From the NCBI GenBank assembly GCA_910576335.1, contig CAJTIU010000032.1, positions 1-51,213 on the forward strand: DNA of 51,213 bases, in the 5' to 3' direction. Below are positions 18,308 to 26,622 of the stretch, piece by piece. Positions within the stretch are counted from its first letter, which is position 1. The number at the start of each line of letters is the position of its first letter. Source of the DNA: Lachnospiraceae bacterium. GTDB taxonomy: Bacteria > Bacillota > Clostridia > Lachnospirales > Lachnospiraceae. The position numbers were made by a program, and so were the translations under genes. Below the pieces are notes generated by a model. It saw only the letters and a list, made by a program, of their open reading frames with translations, did no database searches and had not been told where the DNA came from.

Positions 18308-19267
18308 GTGTTTGATTTTAATAAACCCAATATTGAGATAACAGAGATTTCAGAAGATAAAAAGTATGGAAGATTTGTTGTAGAACCACTGGAGAGAGGA
18401 TATGGTACAACATTAGGTAATTCTCTTAGGAGGATCATGCTTTCATCACTTCCTGGCGCGGCCATCAGCCAGGTGAAGATTGACGGTGTACTGCATGAGT
18501 TCAGCTCCATTCCGGGAGTAAAGGAAGATGTAACTGAGATTGTCATGAACTTGAAATCATTGGCTATCAAGAACACATCTGAGACGGATGAACCGAAGAC
18601 AGCATATATTGAGTTCGAGGGTGAAGGTGTTGTTACGGCAGCGGATATTCAGGTAGATCAGGATATTGAGATCATGAATCCTGAAACTGTAATTGCAACG
18701 TTAAATGGCGGAGTAGACAGCAAATTATATATGGAGCTTACGATTACAAAGGGAAGAGGATATATAAGCGCTGACAAGAATAAGAATGACGAATTACCGA
18801 TCGCAGTAATACCGATTGATTCCATCTATACTCCGGTAGAACGTGTAAACCTCACGGTGGAAAACACACGTGTCGGCCAGATTACAGACTTTGATAAATT
18901 AACATTAGACGTATATACCAATGGTACATTATTACCGGACGAGGCAGTCAGCCTGGCTGCCAAGGTACTTAGTGAGCATCTGAAGCTTTTTATTGATCTT
19001 TCCGAAGTAGCGCAGGCTGCAGAGGTTATGATTGAAAAAGAGGACGATGAGAAGGAGAAGGTACTTGAGATGAGTATCGATGAACTGGAATTATCTGTCC
19101 GCTCCTTCAACTGTCTCAAGAGGGCAGGCATTAACACGGTGGAAGAGCTTACTAACAGAACTCCGGAAGATATGATGAAGGTACGTAACCTGGGACGCAA
19201 GTCACTGGAAGAAGTACTTGCAAAGCTTGACGAACTGGGATTAAGTCTCAGCAAGGGTGAAGAATAA
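18308..19267 (+). CDS. rpoA: RNA polymerase alpha subunit
   Basis: 319 aa with a GTG start behind AGGAGGTGG. The N-terminal domain (1-230) has the dimerisation and assembly motifs [20 protein letters not shown] and [11 protein letters not shown] flexible acidic linker (EKEDDEKEK) leads to the C-terminal domain ([32 protein letters not shown]) that contacts UP elements and activators. A normal complete subunit. Confidence 0.98.
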   Translation: MFDFNKPNIEITEISEDKKYGRFVVEPLERGYGTTLGNSLRRIMLSSLPGAAISQVKIDGVLHEFSSIPGVKEDVTEIVMNLKSLAIKNTSETDEPKTAYIEFEGEGVVTAADIQVDQDIEIMNPETVIATLNGGVDSKLYMELTITKGRGYISADKNKNDELPIAVIPIDSIYTPVERVNLTVENTRVGQITDFDKLTLDVYTNGTLLPDEAVSLAAKVLSEHLKLFIDLSEVAQAAEVMIEKEDDEKEKVLEMSIDELELSVRSFNCLKRAGINTVEELTNRTPEDMMKVRNLGRKSLEEVLAKLDELGLSLSKGEE

Positions 19268-19371
19268 AAACAGACCATTTTCTGCCGGTAAAACCGAAGT
19301 GTATGGCAGAGCATTTGGCTAGTAAGCCCGAAGAGTATAACCAGATGTATTTTATATGGAGGATTGGAAAA

Positions 19372-19908
19372 ATGGCAAAGTATAGAAAGCTTGGTAAAAC
19401 ATCAAGCCAGAGAAAAGCATTATTAAGAAATCAGGTAACAGCGCTTCTCACTCACGGCAAGATTAAGACAACAGAAGCAAGAGCAAAGGAAATCCGTAAG
19501 ATTGCAGAAGGTCTGATTGCCATGGCAGTAAGAGAGAAGGATAACTTCGAAGAGGTAACCGTAAAGGCTAAGGTTCCGCGCAAGGATAAGGACGGCAAGA
19601 GAGTAAAAGAGGTTGTAGACGGTAAGAAAGTTACCGTATATGATGAAGTAGACAAGAAGATCAAGAAAGATCTTCCAGGCAGACTCCACGCACGTCATCA
19701 GATGCTGAAGGTACTGTATCCGGTAAAGGAGGTACCGGCAGCACAGGCAGGAAGAAAGAAAAATACAAAGCAGGTAGACCTTGTTGCAAAGCTTTTTGAT
19801 GAGATTGCTCCGAAGTACGAGAACCGTAAAGGCGGTTATACAAGAATCATTAAGATTGGTCAGCGCAAGGGTGATGCTGCAATGGAAGTATTAATCGAAC
19901 TGGTATAA
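19372..19908 (+). CDS. rplQ: 50S ribosomal protein L17 with clade-specific insertion
   Basis: 178 aa from the ATG at 19372 (GGAGGA 9 bases upstream). The family core is split: [20 protein letters not shown] and [14 protein letters not shown] at the start, and [20 protein letters not shown] at the end. Between about residues 65 and 130 lies an insertion rich in charged residues ([20 protein letters not shown]), making it about 50 residues longer than the usual 120-130. It ends the alpha operon; a palindromic repeat follows six bases after the stop. Confidence 0.95.
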   Translation: MAKYRKLGKTSSQRKALLRNQVTALLTHGKIKTTEARAKEIRKIAEGLIAMAVREKDNFEEVTVKAKVPRKDKDGKRVKEVVDGKKVTVYDEVDKKIKKDLPGRLHARHQMLKVLYPVKEVPAAQAGRKKNTKQVDLVAKLFDEIAPKYENRKGGYTRIIKIGQRKGDAAMEVLIELV

Positions 19909-19913
19909 TATGG

Positions 19914-19945
19914 GGGACGGGGTATTTTTAAAAATACCCCGTCCC
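19914..19945. repeat. GGGGACGGGG palindrome, copy 1
   Basis: A perfect 32-bp palindrome with GGGACGGGGTATTTTT as its left half and no loop, just after the rplQ stop. Its end abuts the CTAG of the first MITE-like element. It could act as a weak bidirectional terminator. Confidence 0.85.
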
Positions 19946-20109
19946 TAGTATAACCCACACTAATTAACCGTACGTTTCACTTGTCTAAATTTCCATCTGC
20001 CGCGTTGTCGTCAATCGGCGCAGCCACCGCTGCGCCTCGTTCCTCCGCCTTGCAGGCTGAAAATTTATCCTGCGTGTAACGTATCGGTAATTAGTGTGGA
20101 TTATACTAG
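19945..20109. mobile_element. 165-bp MITE-like element, copy 1
   Basis: It begins CTAGTATAACCCACACTAAT and ends with the near-perfect inverse (one mismatch in 22 bases). The core has no coding capacity but carries two stable motifs (GCAGCCACCGCTGCGC and CCTCCGCCTTGCAGGC). The same core recurs at 41626-41790 (full) and 31744-31838 (partial), and inverted in the adjoining element. Confidence 0.85.
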
Positions 20110-20270
20110 TACGGCCTTGCGCAATTAACAGTGAATAATGTGCCTGATATTTCTGTCAGGACAAGGCGGAGGAATGAGGCGATGCGGTGGCATTGCCGAT
20201 TGACGACAACGCAGTACTGGCAGAAATAGCTGGTGCAGAATTTACTGTTAATTGCGCAAGGCTGTACTAG
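20106..20270. mobile_element. 165-bp MITE-like element, copy 2, divergent ends and inverted core
   Basis: Shares CTAG 20106-20109 with copy 1. Terminal inverted repeats run CTAGTACGGCCTTGCGCAAT onward and are 27 bp with one or two mismatches, unlike those of copy 1. The core (GACAAGGCGGAGGAATGAGG and following) is copy 1's core in the opposite orientation. The length is the same, 165 bp. Confidence 0.85.
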
Positions 20271-20293
20271 TTGCAAATACAGGAGAGGATCGC

Positions 20294-21247
20294 ATGATTA
20301 TCAGTGCAAGCAGAAGGACAGACATTCCGGCGCTATACCCGGAATGGTTTATGAACCGTCTCAGGGAGGGCAGAGTGATGGTTCCAAACCCATACAATCG
20401 GAAGAAGATAAGCCGTATCCGTCTGTCGCCGGATACAGTGGATTGTATTGTCTTCTGGACCAAGAACCCAGAGCCTCTGCTTCCTTATCTGAAGGAAATT
20501 GATGATATGGGCTATCAGTATTATTTTCAGATTACAATCACAGATTATAGAGATGACCTGGAGCCAGGCGTACCGTGTACAGAGGACGTTATGGCTACAA
20601 TGCTTCTGCTGAGTGAGACGATCGGACAGGAGAGAATTGACTGGCGGTTTGACCCCATTATTCTGACGGACAGATATACGGCAGACTATCATGCAGATAT
20701 GTTTGAGACTATGTGCCAGTGGCTCAATAAGGCAGCAGAGAGGTGTATTATCAGTTTTGTTGATTCCTACAGAGGGACCCATTACCCAGAGCTTGAACAG
20801 GAGGAGATTGAGGCTCTGGCAGAGCGCCTTTCCAGGATTGCATCCAGGTACAGGGTGCCTCTTTATGCCTGCGCAGAGAAGACAGACCTTGCCCGGTACG
20901 GGATCGGTCACAGTTCATGTATTGATAAAGAGAAGATTAAGCGGGTAATTGGATACAAACTGGATCTGAAAAAGGACAGAGGACAGCGTCCGCAGTGCAG
21001 ATGTGTGGAAAGTATAGACATTGGTATGTATAATACCTGTACGAACGACTGTAAATACTGCTATGCAAACGGCTCACTGGAAAGCGTAAAGAAAAAGTGC
21101 AGCCAGCATGATCCGGAATCGCCTATGCTGATTGGAAATCTGCGGGGAGATGAGGAAATTATTGACCGAAAGGTACAGACCAGCACGGATTATCAGATGT
21201 CGTTATTTGAGATGCCGGGATTAGGATTGGGGACGGGGTATTTTTAG
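20294..21247 (+). CDS. DUF1848 family protein with C-terminal cysteine motif
   Basis: 317 aa from the ATG at 20294 (GGAGAGG upstream); an earlier in-frame ATG at 20252 lies inside the MITE and is rejected. Begins MIISASRRTDIPALYPEW, typical of DUF1848, a family of unknown function. Residues near 250-285 have several cysteines, including CTNDCKYCYAN, a CxxxCxxC arrangement like that which holds an iron-sulfur cluster in radical SAM enzymes. The last residues (GLGTGYF) and the stop are encoded by a palindromic repeat, so the native C-terminus has probably been replaced. Confidence 0.8.
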   Translation: MIISASRRTDIPALYPEWFMNRLREGRVMVPNPYNRKKISRIRLSPDTVDCIVFWTKNPEPLLPYLKEIDDMGYQYYFQITITDYRDDLEPGVPCTEDVMATMLLLSETIGQERIDWRFDPIILTDRYTADYHADMFETMCQWLNKAAERCIISFVDSYRGTHYPELEQEEIEALAERLSRIASRYRVPLYACAEKTDLARYGIGHSSCIDKEKIKRVIGYKLDLKKDRGQRPQCRCVESIDIGMYNTCTNDCKYCYANGSLESVKKKCSQHDPESPMLIGNLRGDEEIIDRKVQTSTDYQMSLFEMPGLGLGTGYF

Positions 21248-21262
21248 AAATACCCCGTCCCC
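21229..21262. repeat. GGGGACGGGG palindrome, copy 2
   Basis: GGGGACGGGGTATTTTT and its inverse, with one mismatch (TTTTTAGAAA in the centre). It sits between the convergent DUF1848 and hypD genes and contains the DUF1848 stop codon at 21245-21247. It may terminate both. Confidence 0.85.
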
Positions 21263-21268
21263 AACTGA

Positions 21269-23644
21269 TTAAAAGGACTGCTCTGTTCGTTCAATAATCT
21301 CATCCTGGAGCGGTTTGTCCAGGTTACGGAAGAAATCGCTGTATCCGGCAACGCGGACAATCAGATCTTTGTAATCCTCCGGGTTATTCTGCGCGTTAAT
21401 CAGCGTCTGTCTGTCAATCACATTGAACTGAACATGATGTCCGTCCATTGAGAAATAGGAACGGATCAGGCTTGCCATATTGTCAAGTCCTTCTTCTCCG
21501 GCCACAACATCTGGTGTAAATTTCTGGTTCAGAAGTGTTCCGGCTGTTGCAAGGTGATCCATCTTTGCACAGGATTTGATGACTGCTGTCGGACCGTTTC
21601 TGTCAGCAGATTTCTCTGGGGAGATGCCCTCGGATACCGGTTTGTGGGCTTTTCTTCCGTTTGGAGTTGCCAGAATGACATCTCCAAAGTATACGTGGCA
21701 GGTAGTAGGCAGCATATCTACGCCATATTTTCCGCCTTTCATATTCGGGCGTCCTGTAATCTGGCTTCTGTAAAGCTCAAATACATCCTGCATGATGCTG
21801 TCAGCATAGTCATCATCATTTCCATACTTAGGAGTCCGGTCATGAACCATGCGGTAGATGGCGTCGTAACCTTCATAATTATGCTCCATTGCCTCAATAA
21901 GTTCCTCCATGGTGAAGTTGTGCTTGTCGTATACATTATATTTTACTGCGGAAAGGCAGTCTGTAACTGTACCGATTCCAACACCCTGGATGTAGTTGGT
22001 ATTGTACCTTGCCCCGCCTGCGTTGTAATCCTTCGCGTTGGAGATACAGTCGTTCGTTACAACGGAAAGACACGGCGCCGGCATCTCCTGGGCATACAGC
22101 TGTTCAATTACATTGTTGCCGCGAATCTTGATGTTAATAATGTATTCTAACTGCTTTTTAAATGCATCCCAAAGCTCTTCGTATGTCTGAAAGTCCTTTG
22201 CATATCCGAGTTCAAGACCAATCTGCTTTCCCGAATACTGGTCAAATCCATTGAAGAGTGTCAGCTGGAATACCTTCGGAATGTTCAGATATCCTGTAAG
22301 GATGTATGCCTCGCTGCCCCATGCTCCGGTTTCAACACATCCAGAGGAGCCGCCGCGTCTTGCATCCTCAAGCTTCTTGCCCGCATTAATCAGCTCCATG
22401 ATCTGCGCCTCGGTATTGTAGAAGGCAGGCTGTCCCCAGCCTTTCCTGGACACTTCACAGGCTCTCTTAAGGAACTTTGCCGGAGTTTTTTTACTGATGG
22501 TTACATTAGAGTTGGGCTGTACCAGCTTCATCTCATCCATGCAGTCCAGAATCAGATAGCTTACATTGTTAACGCCGTTGCGGCCGTCCGGGGTCACGCC
22601 TCCGGTGTTAATATTTGCAAAGTCTGTATAAGTTGCGCTTTCCTTTAAGGTGATGCCAACCTTAACTGGCGCCGGCTGATTGTAGAACTTCACCCACAGG
22701 CATTCCAGGAGTTCAAGGGCCTTCTCATCATCAAGAATGCCGGCTTCAACGTCTCTCTCATAGTAAGGATTCAAATGCTGATCCAGCCTTCCGGGGCTAA
22801 AGGCATCCCATGGGTTCAGTTCTGTTGTAACAGCAAGATGTGTGAACCAGTATAACTGGATCGCCTGCCAGTAGGTCTTTGGCCTGCGCGCCGGAACAAC
22901 CTCCAGGTTAGCGGCAATCTGGAGAAGCTCCGCTTTTCTGACTTCATCTTCTTCTTTCTCTGCCATCTCAAGAGCCAGCTTGTGATAACGTTCTCCGAGA
23001 ATGCATACCGCATCGCAGGAGATTGCCATAGCTTTTAACTCTTCGCATTTATTTACTGCTTCTGGATCATTGATATAATCAAGCTCATCCATGGTTTTCT
23101 GAATCTTTTCTTTATAATCCAGGTATCCGGTTGTAAATACCTGCTCGCCGCCGCATGTATGGCCGGGGCCTCTCTGCTCCATGAATTCTGTAAACATACC
23201 TGCGCTGTAGCACTCATGCCACTCGGGTGTCATCCTTGCGAGAATCTTTTCGCGCATGCTTCTTCCTGTCCAGTAGGGGATGATCTCTTCAGCCTGAAGC
23301 CTTCTGTCTTCCTCTGTCGTCTTAAAGGATACAAGCTCTCGCTCACTCATAACGACCATGTCCTCAACGCTGTGGCAGCATAGTTCCGGGAAAGTAGGGG
23401 ATGCCTGGGGATCCTTCCCCTTTTCGCCTACGATCAGCTCGCCGTCTCCAAGATACAGTGTTTTTTTAGAAAAATATTCCTTAAGAACCATTGCCCTCAT
23501 AACAGGGATCGAATATTTTCCATCATTCTCCCTGTAAAAATCTGTTTCAATCTTTGCTCTCTCAAGGTCAATATGAACGGGTGTTGTCACACTGAGCTCC
23601 CGGAGCTTCTGAATTCTCTCATTCATACCACGCAGTTTCGCCAT
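21269..23644 (-). CDS. hypD: trans-4-hydroxy-L-proline dehydratase (glycyl radical enzyme)
   Basis: 791 aa, full length. HypD removes water from trans-4-hydroxy-L-proline to give pyrroline-5-carboxylate, using a glycyl radical. The catalytic Cys436 and Glu438 are in GGSSGCVETGAWG, and the radical Gly767 is in VRVAGYSDFF. The whole sequence tracks the known clostridial enzyme closely (for example PTFPELCCHSVED, GARYNTNYIQGVGIGT, CAKMDHLATAGTLLNQ), which separates it from choline or glycerol lyases. RBS GGAGGG. The activase lies five bases upstream in the same operon. The product can be reduced by ProC at 30794-31588. Confidence 0.93.
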   Translation of the reverse strand: MAKLRGMNERIQKLRELSVTTPVHIDLERAKIETDFYRENDGKYSIPVMRAMVLKEYFSKKTLYLGDGELIVGEKGKDPQASPTFPELCCHSVEDMVVMSERELVSFKTTEEDRRLQAEEIIPYWTGRSMREKILARMTPEWHECYSAGMFTEFMEQRGPGHTCGGEQVFTTGYLDYKEKIQKTMDELDYINDPEAVNKCEELKAMAISCDAVCILGERYHKLALEMAEKEEDEVRKAELLQIAANLEVVPARRPKTYWQAIQLYWFTHLAVTTELNPWDAFSPGRLDQHLNPYYERDVEAGILDDEKALELLECLWVKFYNQPAPVKVGITLKESATYTDFANINTGGVTPDGRNGVNNVSYLILDCMDEMKLVQPNSNVTISKKTPAKFLKRACEVSRKGWGQPAFYNTEAQIMELINAGKKLEDARRGGSSGCVETGAWGSEAYILTGYLNIPKVFQLTLFNGFDQYSGKQIGLELGYAKDFQTYEELWDAFKKQLEYIINIKIRGNNVIEQLYAQEMPAPCLSVVTNDCISNAKDYNAGGARYNTNYIQGVGIGTVTDCLSAVKYNVYDKHNFTMEELIEAMEHNYEGYDAIYRMVHDRTPKYGNDDDYADSIMQDVFELYRSQITGRPNMKGGKYGVDMLPTTCHVYFGDVILATPNGRKAHKPVSEGISPEKSADRNGPTAVIKSCAKMDHLATAGTLLNQKFTPDVVAGEEGLDNMASLIRSYFSMDGHHVQFNVIDRQTLINAQNNPEDYKDLIVRVAGYSDFFRNLDKPLQDEIIERTEQSF

Positions 23645-23649
23645 GTCTT

Positions 23650-24558
23650 TTACCCTCCTATTTTTGTGTTCTGGAATCCGGCATTCTGAAAGAGCCGGAC
23701 AAAATGCTCCATCTCTTCCCGGTCTGGTGCATGCAGATTAGTTCCTTTATATTCCCTGCCTAGCTTCGGATATTTGCCGCTTCCTGTATCGTGATACGGA
23801 AGCAGGTTAATCTGAGGCGGATGAATATCGTGTTCCTTCAGAAATGAGATGGTGTCTGTCATATTCTGGTCGTTTCCATTTACTCCCTTTATGACAGGAA
23901 TCCGGATGTAGATTCTCGCACCGTCCGCAGCAAGACGGACCAGATTTTCAAGAATCAGTTTATTATCCACACCTGTATACCTTTCATGAAGTACAGGATC
24001 CATCATCTTCACATCATAAAGGAAGGTGTCTGTATATGGAAGAAGCTCCTGGAATCTCTCGTAAGGGACGTGCCCGCAGGTATCAACTGTGAGCGTTACA
24101 CCCTGGCGCTTAAGCTCTTTTGCAGTCTCAAGGATATAATCCAGATCCACCGACATTGCCTCTCCGCCGGAAAAGGTTACCCCTCCGCCAGAGTCCTCAT
24201 AGAAGATCTGATCCTTCATAAGCTCTTTTACGAGTTCCTTCACTGTATACTCATGGCCCGCAATCTCACGGATTCCCGCCGGACAGAAGTTCACACATTT
24301 CCCGCATAAAGTACAGAGTTCCCTGTTAAGACAGGGTATGCCATCCTTCATGGCAAGGGCTCCCACAGGACAGACACTGGCACAGGAGCCGCAGCCCGTA
24401 CATTTCCCCGGGTCATACTGCATCTCACGCTCAAACTTTTGTGTCTCCGGATTGTGACACCACTCACAATTCAGCGGACATCCCTTGAAAAACACAGATG
24501 TGCGGATACCGTCACCGTCATGGACAGAAAACTTCTGTATATTCGTAATATTTCTCAT
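23650..24558 (-). CDS. hypE: HypD-activating radical SAM enzyme
   Basis: 302 aa. The radical SAM motif CPLNCEWC (Cys27, 31, 34) reduces S-adenosylmethionine to abstract hydrogen from Gly767 of HypD. Two extra 4Fe-4S ferredoxin sites follow at about Cys53/56/59/63 and Cys82/85/88/92, as in activases of the PflA-type subclass with inserts. First gene of a hypE-hypD operon read to the left from its own promoter; the stop is five bases from the hypD start. RBS AAGGAAG. Confidence 0.9.
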   Translation of the reverse strand: MRNITNIQKFSVHDGDGIRTSVFFKGCPLNCEWCHNPETQKFEREMQYDPGKCTGCGSCASVCPVGALAMKDGIPCLNRELCTLCGKCVNFCPAGIREIAGHEYTVKELVKELMKDQIFYEDSGGGVTFSGGEAMSVDLDYILETAKELKRQGVTLTVDTCGHVPYERFQELLPYTDTFLYDVKMMDPVLHERYTGVDNKLILENLVRLAADGARIYIRIPVIKGVNGNDQNMTDTISFLKEHDIHPPQINLLPYHDTGSGKYPKLGREYKGTNLHAPDREEMEHFVRLFQNAGFQNTKIGG

Positions 24559-24584
24559 ACTGACTTCCTTTCATATCCAGACAA

Positions 24585-24636
24585 ACTATAGTTTAGACTA
24601 TAGTACGAATATACCATGTAGGAAGCAATTTGTCAA
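24585..24636 (-). promoter_or_regulatory. hyp operon promoter with operator at the start site
   Basis: On the minus strand TTGACA (24636-24631), a 17-base spacer and TATATT (24613-24608) form a near-consensus promoter. ACTATAGT occurs twice (24597-24604 and 24585-24592) four bases apart, giving an inverted repeat that covers the expected start near 24601. This is where a repressor would sit. The neighbouring TetR (25091) and GntR (29980) genes are candidates; the T-GT and AC-A half-sites would suit a GntR/FCD protein. Confidence 0.7.
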
Positions 24637-24638
24637 TT

Positions 24639-24672
24639 GGGGACGGGGTATTTTTAAAAATACCCCGTCCCC
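24639..24672. repeat. GGGGACGGGG palindrome, copy 3
   Basis: Perfect 34-bp palindrome (left half GGGGACGGGGTATTTTT) lying two bases upstream of the hyp promoter -35 box and before acyP. This copy is between divergent genes, so it is not needed as a terminator here. Confidence 0.85.
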
Positions 24673-24727
24673 AACTTGCAAGTTTCAGAAAAACATATTA
24701 CAATTAGGGCAACACAAAGAAAAGAGA

Positions 24728-25006
24728 ATGATCATGGGAGAAATCAGAAAACATATTACATTCCACGGACGGGTTCAGGGCGTAGGATTCCGTTACACTG
24801 CAAAATACCTTGCCCGCTCTCTCGGAGTAACAGGCTGGGTCAAAAACGAATGGGACGGTACAGTCACCATGGAAGTACAGGGACGGGAAAAGCGGATCAA
24901 CGAGCTTCTAAAAGGCTTAAACAGGAATTCATTTATCGTCATCGAGTGGATCGACACAAAAGAAATCGCCCCGGAAGAAAACGAAAGCTGTTTTTCAGTA
25001 AGATAA
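24728..25006 (+). CDS. acyP: acylphosphatase
   Basis: 92 aa. Small enzyme hydrolysing acyl phosphates such as 1,3-bisphosphoglycerate or carbamoyl phosphate. The catalytic arginine is in GRVQGVGFRYTAK and the catalytic asparagine in WVKNEWDGTV. The start could be ATG 24728 or 24734; the RBS (AAAGAGAA) is weak and does not decide. It is followed by a palindromic repeat and then a TetR gene on the same strand. Confidence 0.9.
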   Translation: MIMGEIRKHITFHGRVQGVGFRYTAKYLARSLGVTGWVKNEWDGTVTMEVQGREKRINELLKGLNRNSFIVIEWIDTKEIAPEENESCFSVR

Positions 25007-25017
25007 TGTGGTAAAAT

Positions 25018-25072
25018 GGGGACAGGTCATTTTCAATCCGGGACGGGGTAAAATGAATTTTACCCCGTCCCC
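25018..25072. repeat. GGGGACGGGG palindrome, copy 4, with GGGGACAGGT half unit
   Basis: A preceding partial unit GGGGACAGGTCATTTTCAAT (25018-25037) is followed by the palindrome core 25040-25071, whose centre is TAAAATGAATTTTA rather than TATTTTTAAAAATA. It fills the gap between acyP and the tetR ribosome binding site. Confidence 0.85.
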
Positions 25073-25090
25073 AACAGGAGAGGTAATGTT

Positions 25091-25678
25091 ATGGGCACAG
25101 AAAAGAGAGACATAAAGAGCCGGATTGTGTCAGCAGCATGGCAGTTATTTTATGAAAAGGGATATAATGGAACAACAGTGGATGATATTATTGCGTTATC
25201 CGGGACGTCAAAAGGTTCCTTTTATTATTATTTTAACACAAAGGATGAGCTTCTGAGCACTCTCTCAGTGATTCTTGATGATTACTATGAGGAGCTAGAG
25301 CATACTATGCCCAGGGATATGAACAGCTTTGATAAGCTGCTGCATATAAACTATGCGGCGCATAGTATGATAGAGGAAAAGATCAGTGTGGATCTTCTGG
25401 CTTCTCTGTATTCCACACAGCTTGTGACCACGGGCGATAACAGTCTTCTTGACCAGAACCGCAGGTACTATCAGCTGATTACAAGGACAGTAGAAGAAGG
25501 CCAGTACCGGGGGCAGATTCGCAAAGATATGCCAGTCAGTGCCATTACACGATATTATGCCATGTGTGAGAGGGCACTGGTTTCGGACTGGTGCATGAAC
25601 AAAGGGAACTATTCGCTTGGGGAATACAGCAGAGAGTGTATGCCCATGATGCTTTTGCACTTTAAAGTACAAAGTTAA
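25091..25678 (+). CDS. TetR/AcrR family transcriptional regulator
   Basis: 195 aa. The N-terminal helix-turn-helix spans about residues 10-57, with GTTVDDIIALSGTSKGSFYY and NTKDELLSTL. The C-terminal ligand-binding part is helical and unspecific. It lies between acyP and nrdG and faces away from the hyp operon. It could be the repressor of the hyp promoter about 450 bases away or may control only itself; nothing in the sequence decides. RBS AGGAGAGG. Confidence 0.85.
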   Translation: MGTEKRDIKSRIVSAAWQLFYEKGYNGTTVDDIIALSGTSKGSFYYYFNTKDELLSTLSVILDDYYEELEHTMPRDMNSFDKLLHINYAAHSMIEEKISVDLLASLYSTQLVTTGDNSLLDQNRRYYQLITRTVEEGQYRGQIRKDMPVSAITRYYAMCERALVSDWCMNKGNYSLGEYSRECMPMMLLHFKVQS

Positions 25679-25681
25679 AAA

Positions 25682-25736
25682 GGGACAGGTCATTTTCAAT
25701 CTGGGACGGGGCATTTTTAAAAATGCCCCGTCCCCC
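25682..25736. repeat. GGGGACGGGG palindrome, copy 5, with GGGACAGGT half unit
   Basis: The half unit GGGACAGGTCATTTTCAAT precedes a perfect 32-bp palindrome (25703-25734) whose arms use GCATTTTT instead of TATTTTT; both arms changed together, which implies selection on, or copying of, the hairpin. It ends eight bases before the nrdG RBS. Confidence 0.85.
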
Positions 25737-25757
25737 AACCCATAGGAGGTGGCGTAT

Positions 25758-26450
25758 ATGACGATTCAAGGTCTGCAGAAGCTTACGCTTCTAGATTATC
25801 CGGGAAAGGTAGCGTGTACTGTGTTTATGGCGGGGTGTAATTTCCGTTGTCCGTTTTGTCATAATGCGTCGCTGGTGATTGATACGCACAGTAATGCTGA
25901 GATTTCTGAGGAGGAGGTTTTTGCGTTTCTGGATTTGCGCGGGGGCATCCTGGACGGTGTGTGCGTGACTGGCGGGGAGCCGCTGATCCAGCCTGGGATT
26001 GAGGAGTTCCTTAAGGGGATTAAGGAGAGAGGGCTGCTTGTGAAGCTGGATACGAATGGAAGTTTTCCAGATAAGCTGATTCGTCTGGTGGAGGAAGGGC
26101 TTGTGGATTATGTGGCCATGGATGTTAAGAATTCTCAGGAGAGCTATGGGAGAACGATTGGGATTCAGGATTATGATATTACGAAGGTGCACAGGAGTGT
26201 GAGTTATCTTCTGAGGGGAAATGTGCCTTATGAGTTCCGCACAACGGTTGTGCTGGAGTTTCACCGGCGTTCGGATTTTGAGTCGCTTGCGAGATGGCTT
26301 GGGGGAGCAGAACGCTATTATCTTCAGCAGTTTGTGGATTCGGGTGATTGTATACAAAAGGGACTTCATCCATATAATAAAAATATTATGAACCAGGCGC
26401 TGGATATCGTGAGGAAGGGCGTGGAAACCGCGCAGTTAAGGGGTTTATAG
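25758..26450 (+). CDS. nrdG: anaerobic ribonucleotide reductase activating protein
   Basis: 230 aa from ATG 25758 with AGGAGGT seven bases upstream. Radical SAM enzyme; the cluster motif CNFRCPFC is at about residues 27-34, followed by the GGEP motif (VTGGEPLIQPG). It generates the glycyl radical on NrdD. Genes of this subfamily are sometimes labelled pyruvate-formate-lyase activases, but the direct neighbour nrdD makes the NrdG role the natural reading. The gene has its own terminator-like palindrome before nrdD. Confidence 0.9.
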   Translation: MTIQGLQKLTLLDYPGKVACTVFMAGCNFRCPFCHNASLVIDTHSNAEISEEEVFAFLDLRGGILDGVCVTGGEPLIQPGIEEFLKGIKERGLLVKLDTNGSFPDKLIRLVEEGLVDYVAMDVKNSQESYGRTIGIQDYDITKVHRSVSYLLRGNVPYEFRTTVVLEFHRRSDFESLARWLGGAERYYLQQFVDSGDCIQKGLHPYNKNIMNQALDIVRKGVETAQLRGL

Positions 26451-26461
26451 TAAATATATAC

Positions 26462-26516
26462 AATAACAATATATTGTGCACGTTTCAAATTTGTGCACGA
26501 TATATTGTTATTTTTT
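26462..26516 (+). promoter_or_regulatory. long palindrome: tandem NrdR-type boxes and intrinsic terminator
   Basis: AATAACAATATATTGTGCAC at 26462-26481 pairs with its inverse ending at 26512, a 20-bp stem with one G-T pair and an 11-base loop, followed by T-residues to 26516. Each arm contains a NrdR-box-like palindrome: ACAATATATTGT at 26466-26477 and ACGATATATTGT at 26497-26508. Their spacing is 31 bases, three helical turns, the spacing known for paired NrdR boxes. The pair lies just upstream of the nrdD -35 box. Confidence 0.75.
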
Positions 26517-26517
26517 G

Positions 26518-26547
26518 TTGACCAAAGCATAGAGTTGATGCTATCAT
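26518..26547 (+). promoter_or_regulatory. nrdD promoter
   Basis: TTGACC (26518-26523) and TATCAT (26542-26547) are separated by 18 bases, immediately downstream of the paired NrdR-like boxes. Leader about 70 bases to the nrdD start. Confidence 0.75.
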
Positions 26548-26622
26548 AGAAAAACAGACGGCAATTACTCAGCCGGTCAGAGCAGGGTACAGTGCTGCGG
26601 AAGTAGGAAAGGGGAGCTGTTT

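Noticed and set aside
20252-20293. Longer N-terminus of the DUF1848 protein
   Set aside because: The added codons lie in a MITE end, and the family begins at MIISASRRTD, which has its own RBS.
21554-22150. 198-codon plus-strand frame inside hypD
   Set aside because: It is antisense to a conserved glycyl radical enzyme and shows no known domain.
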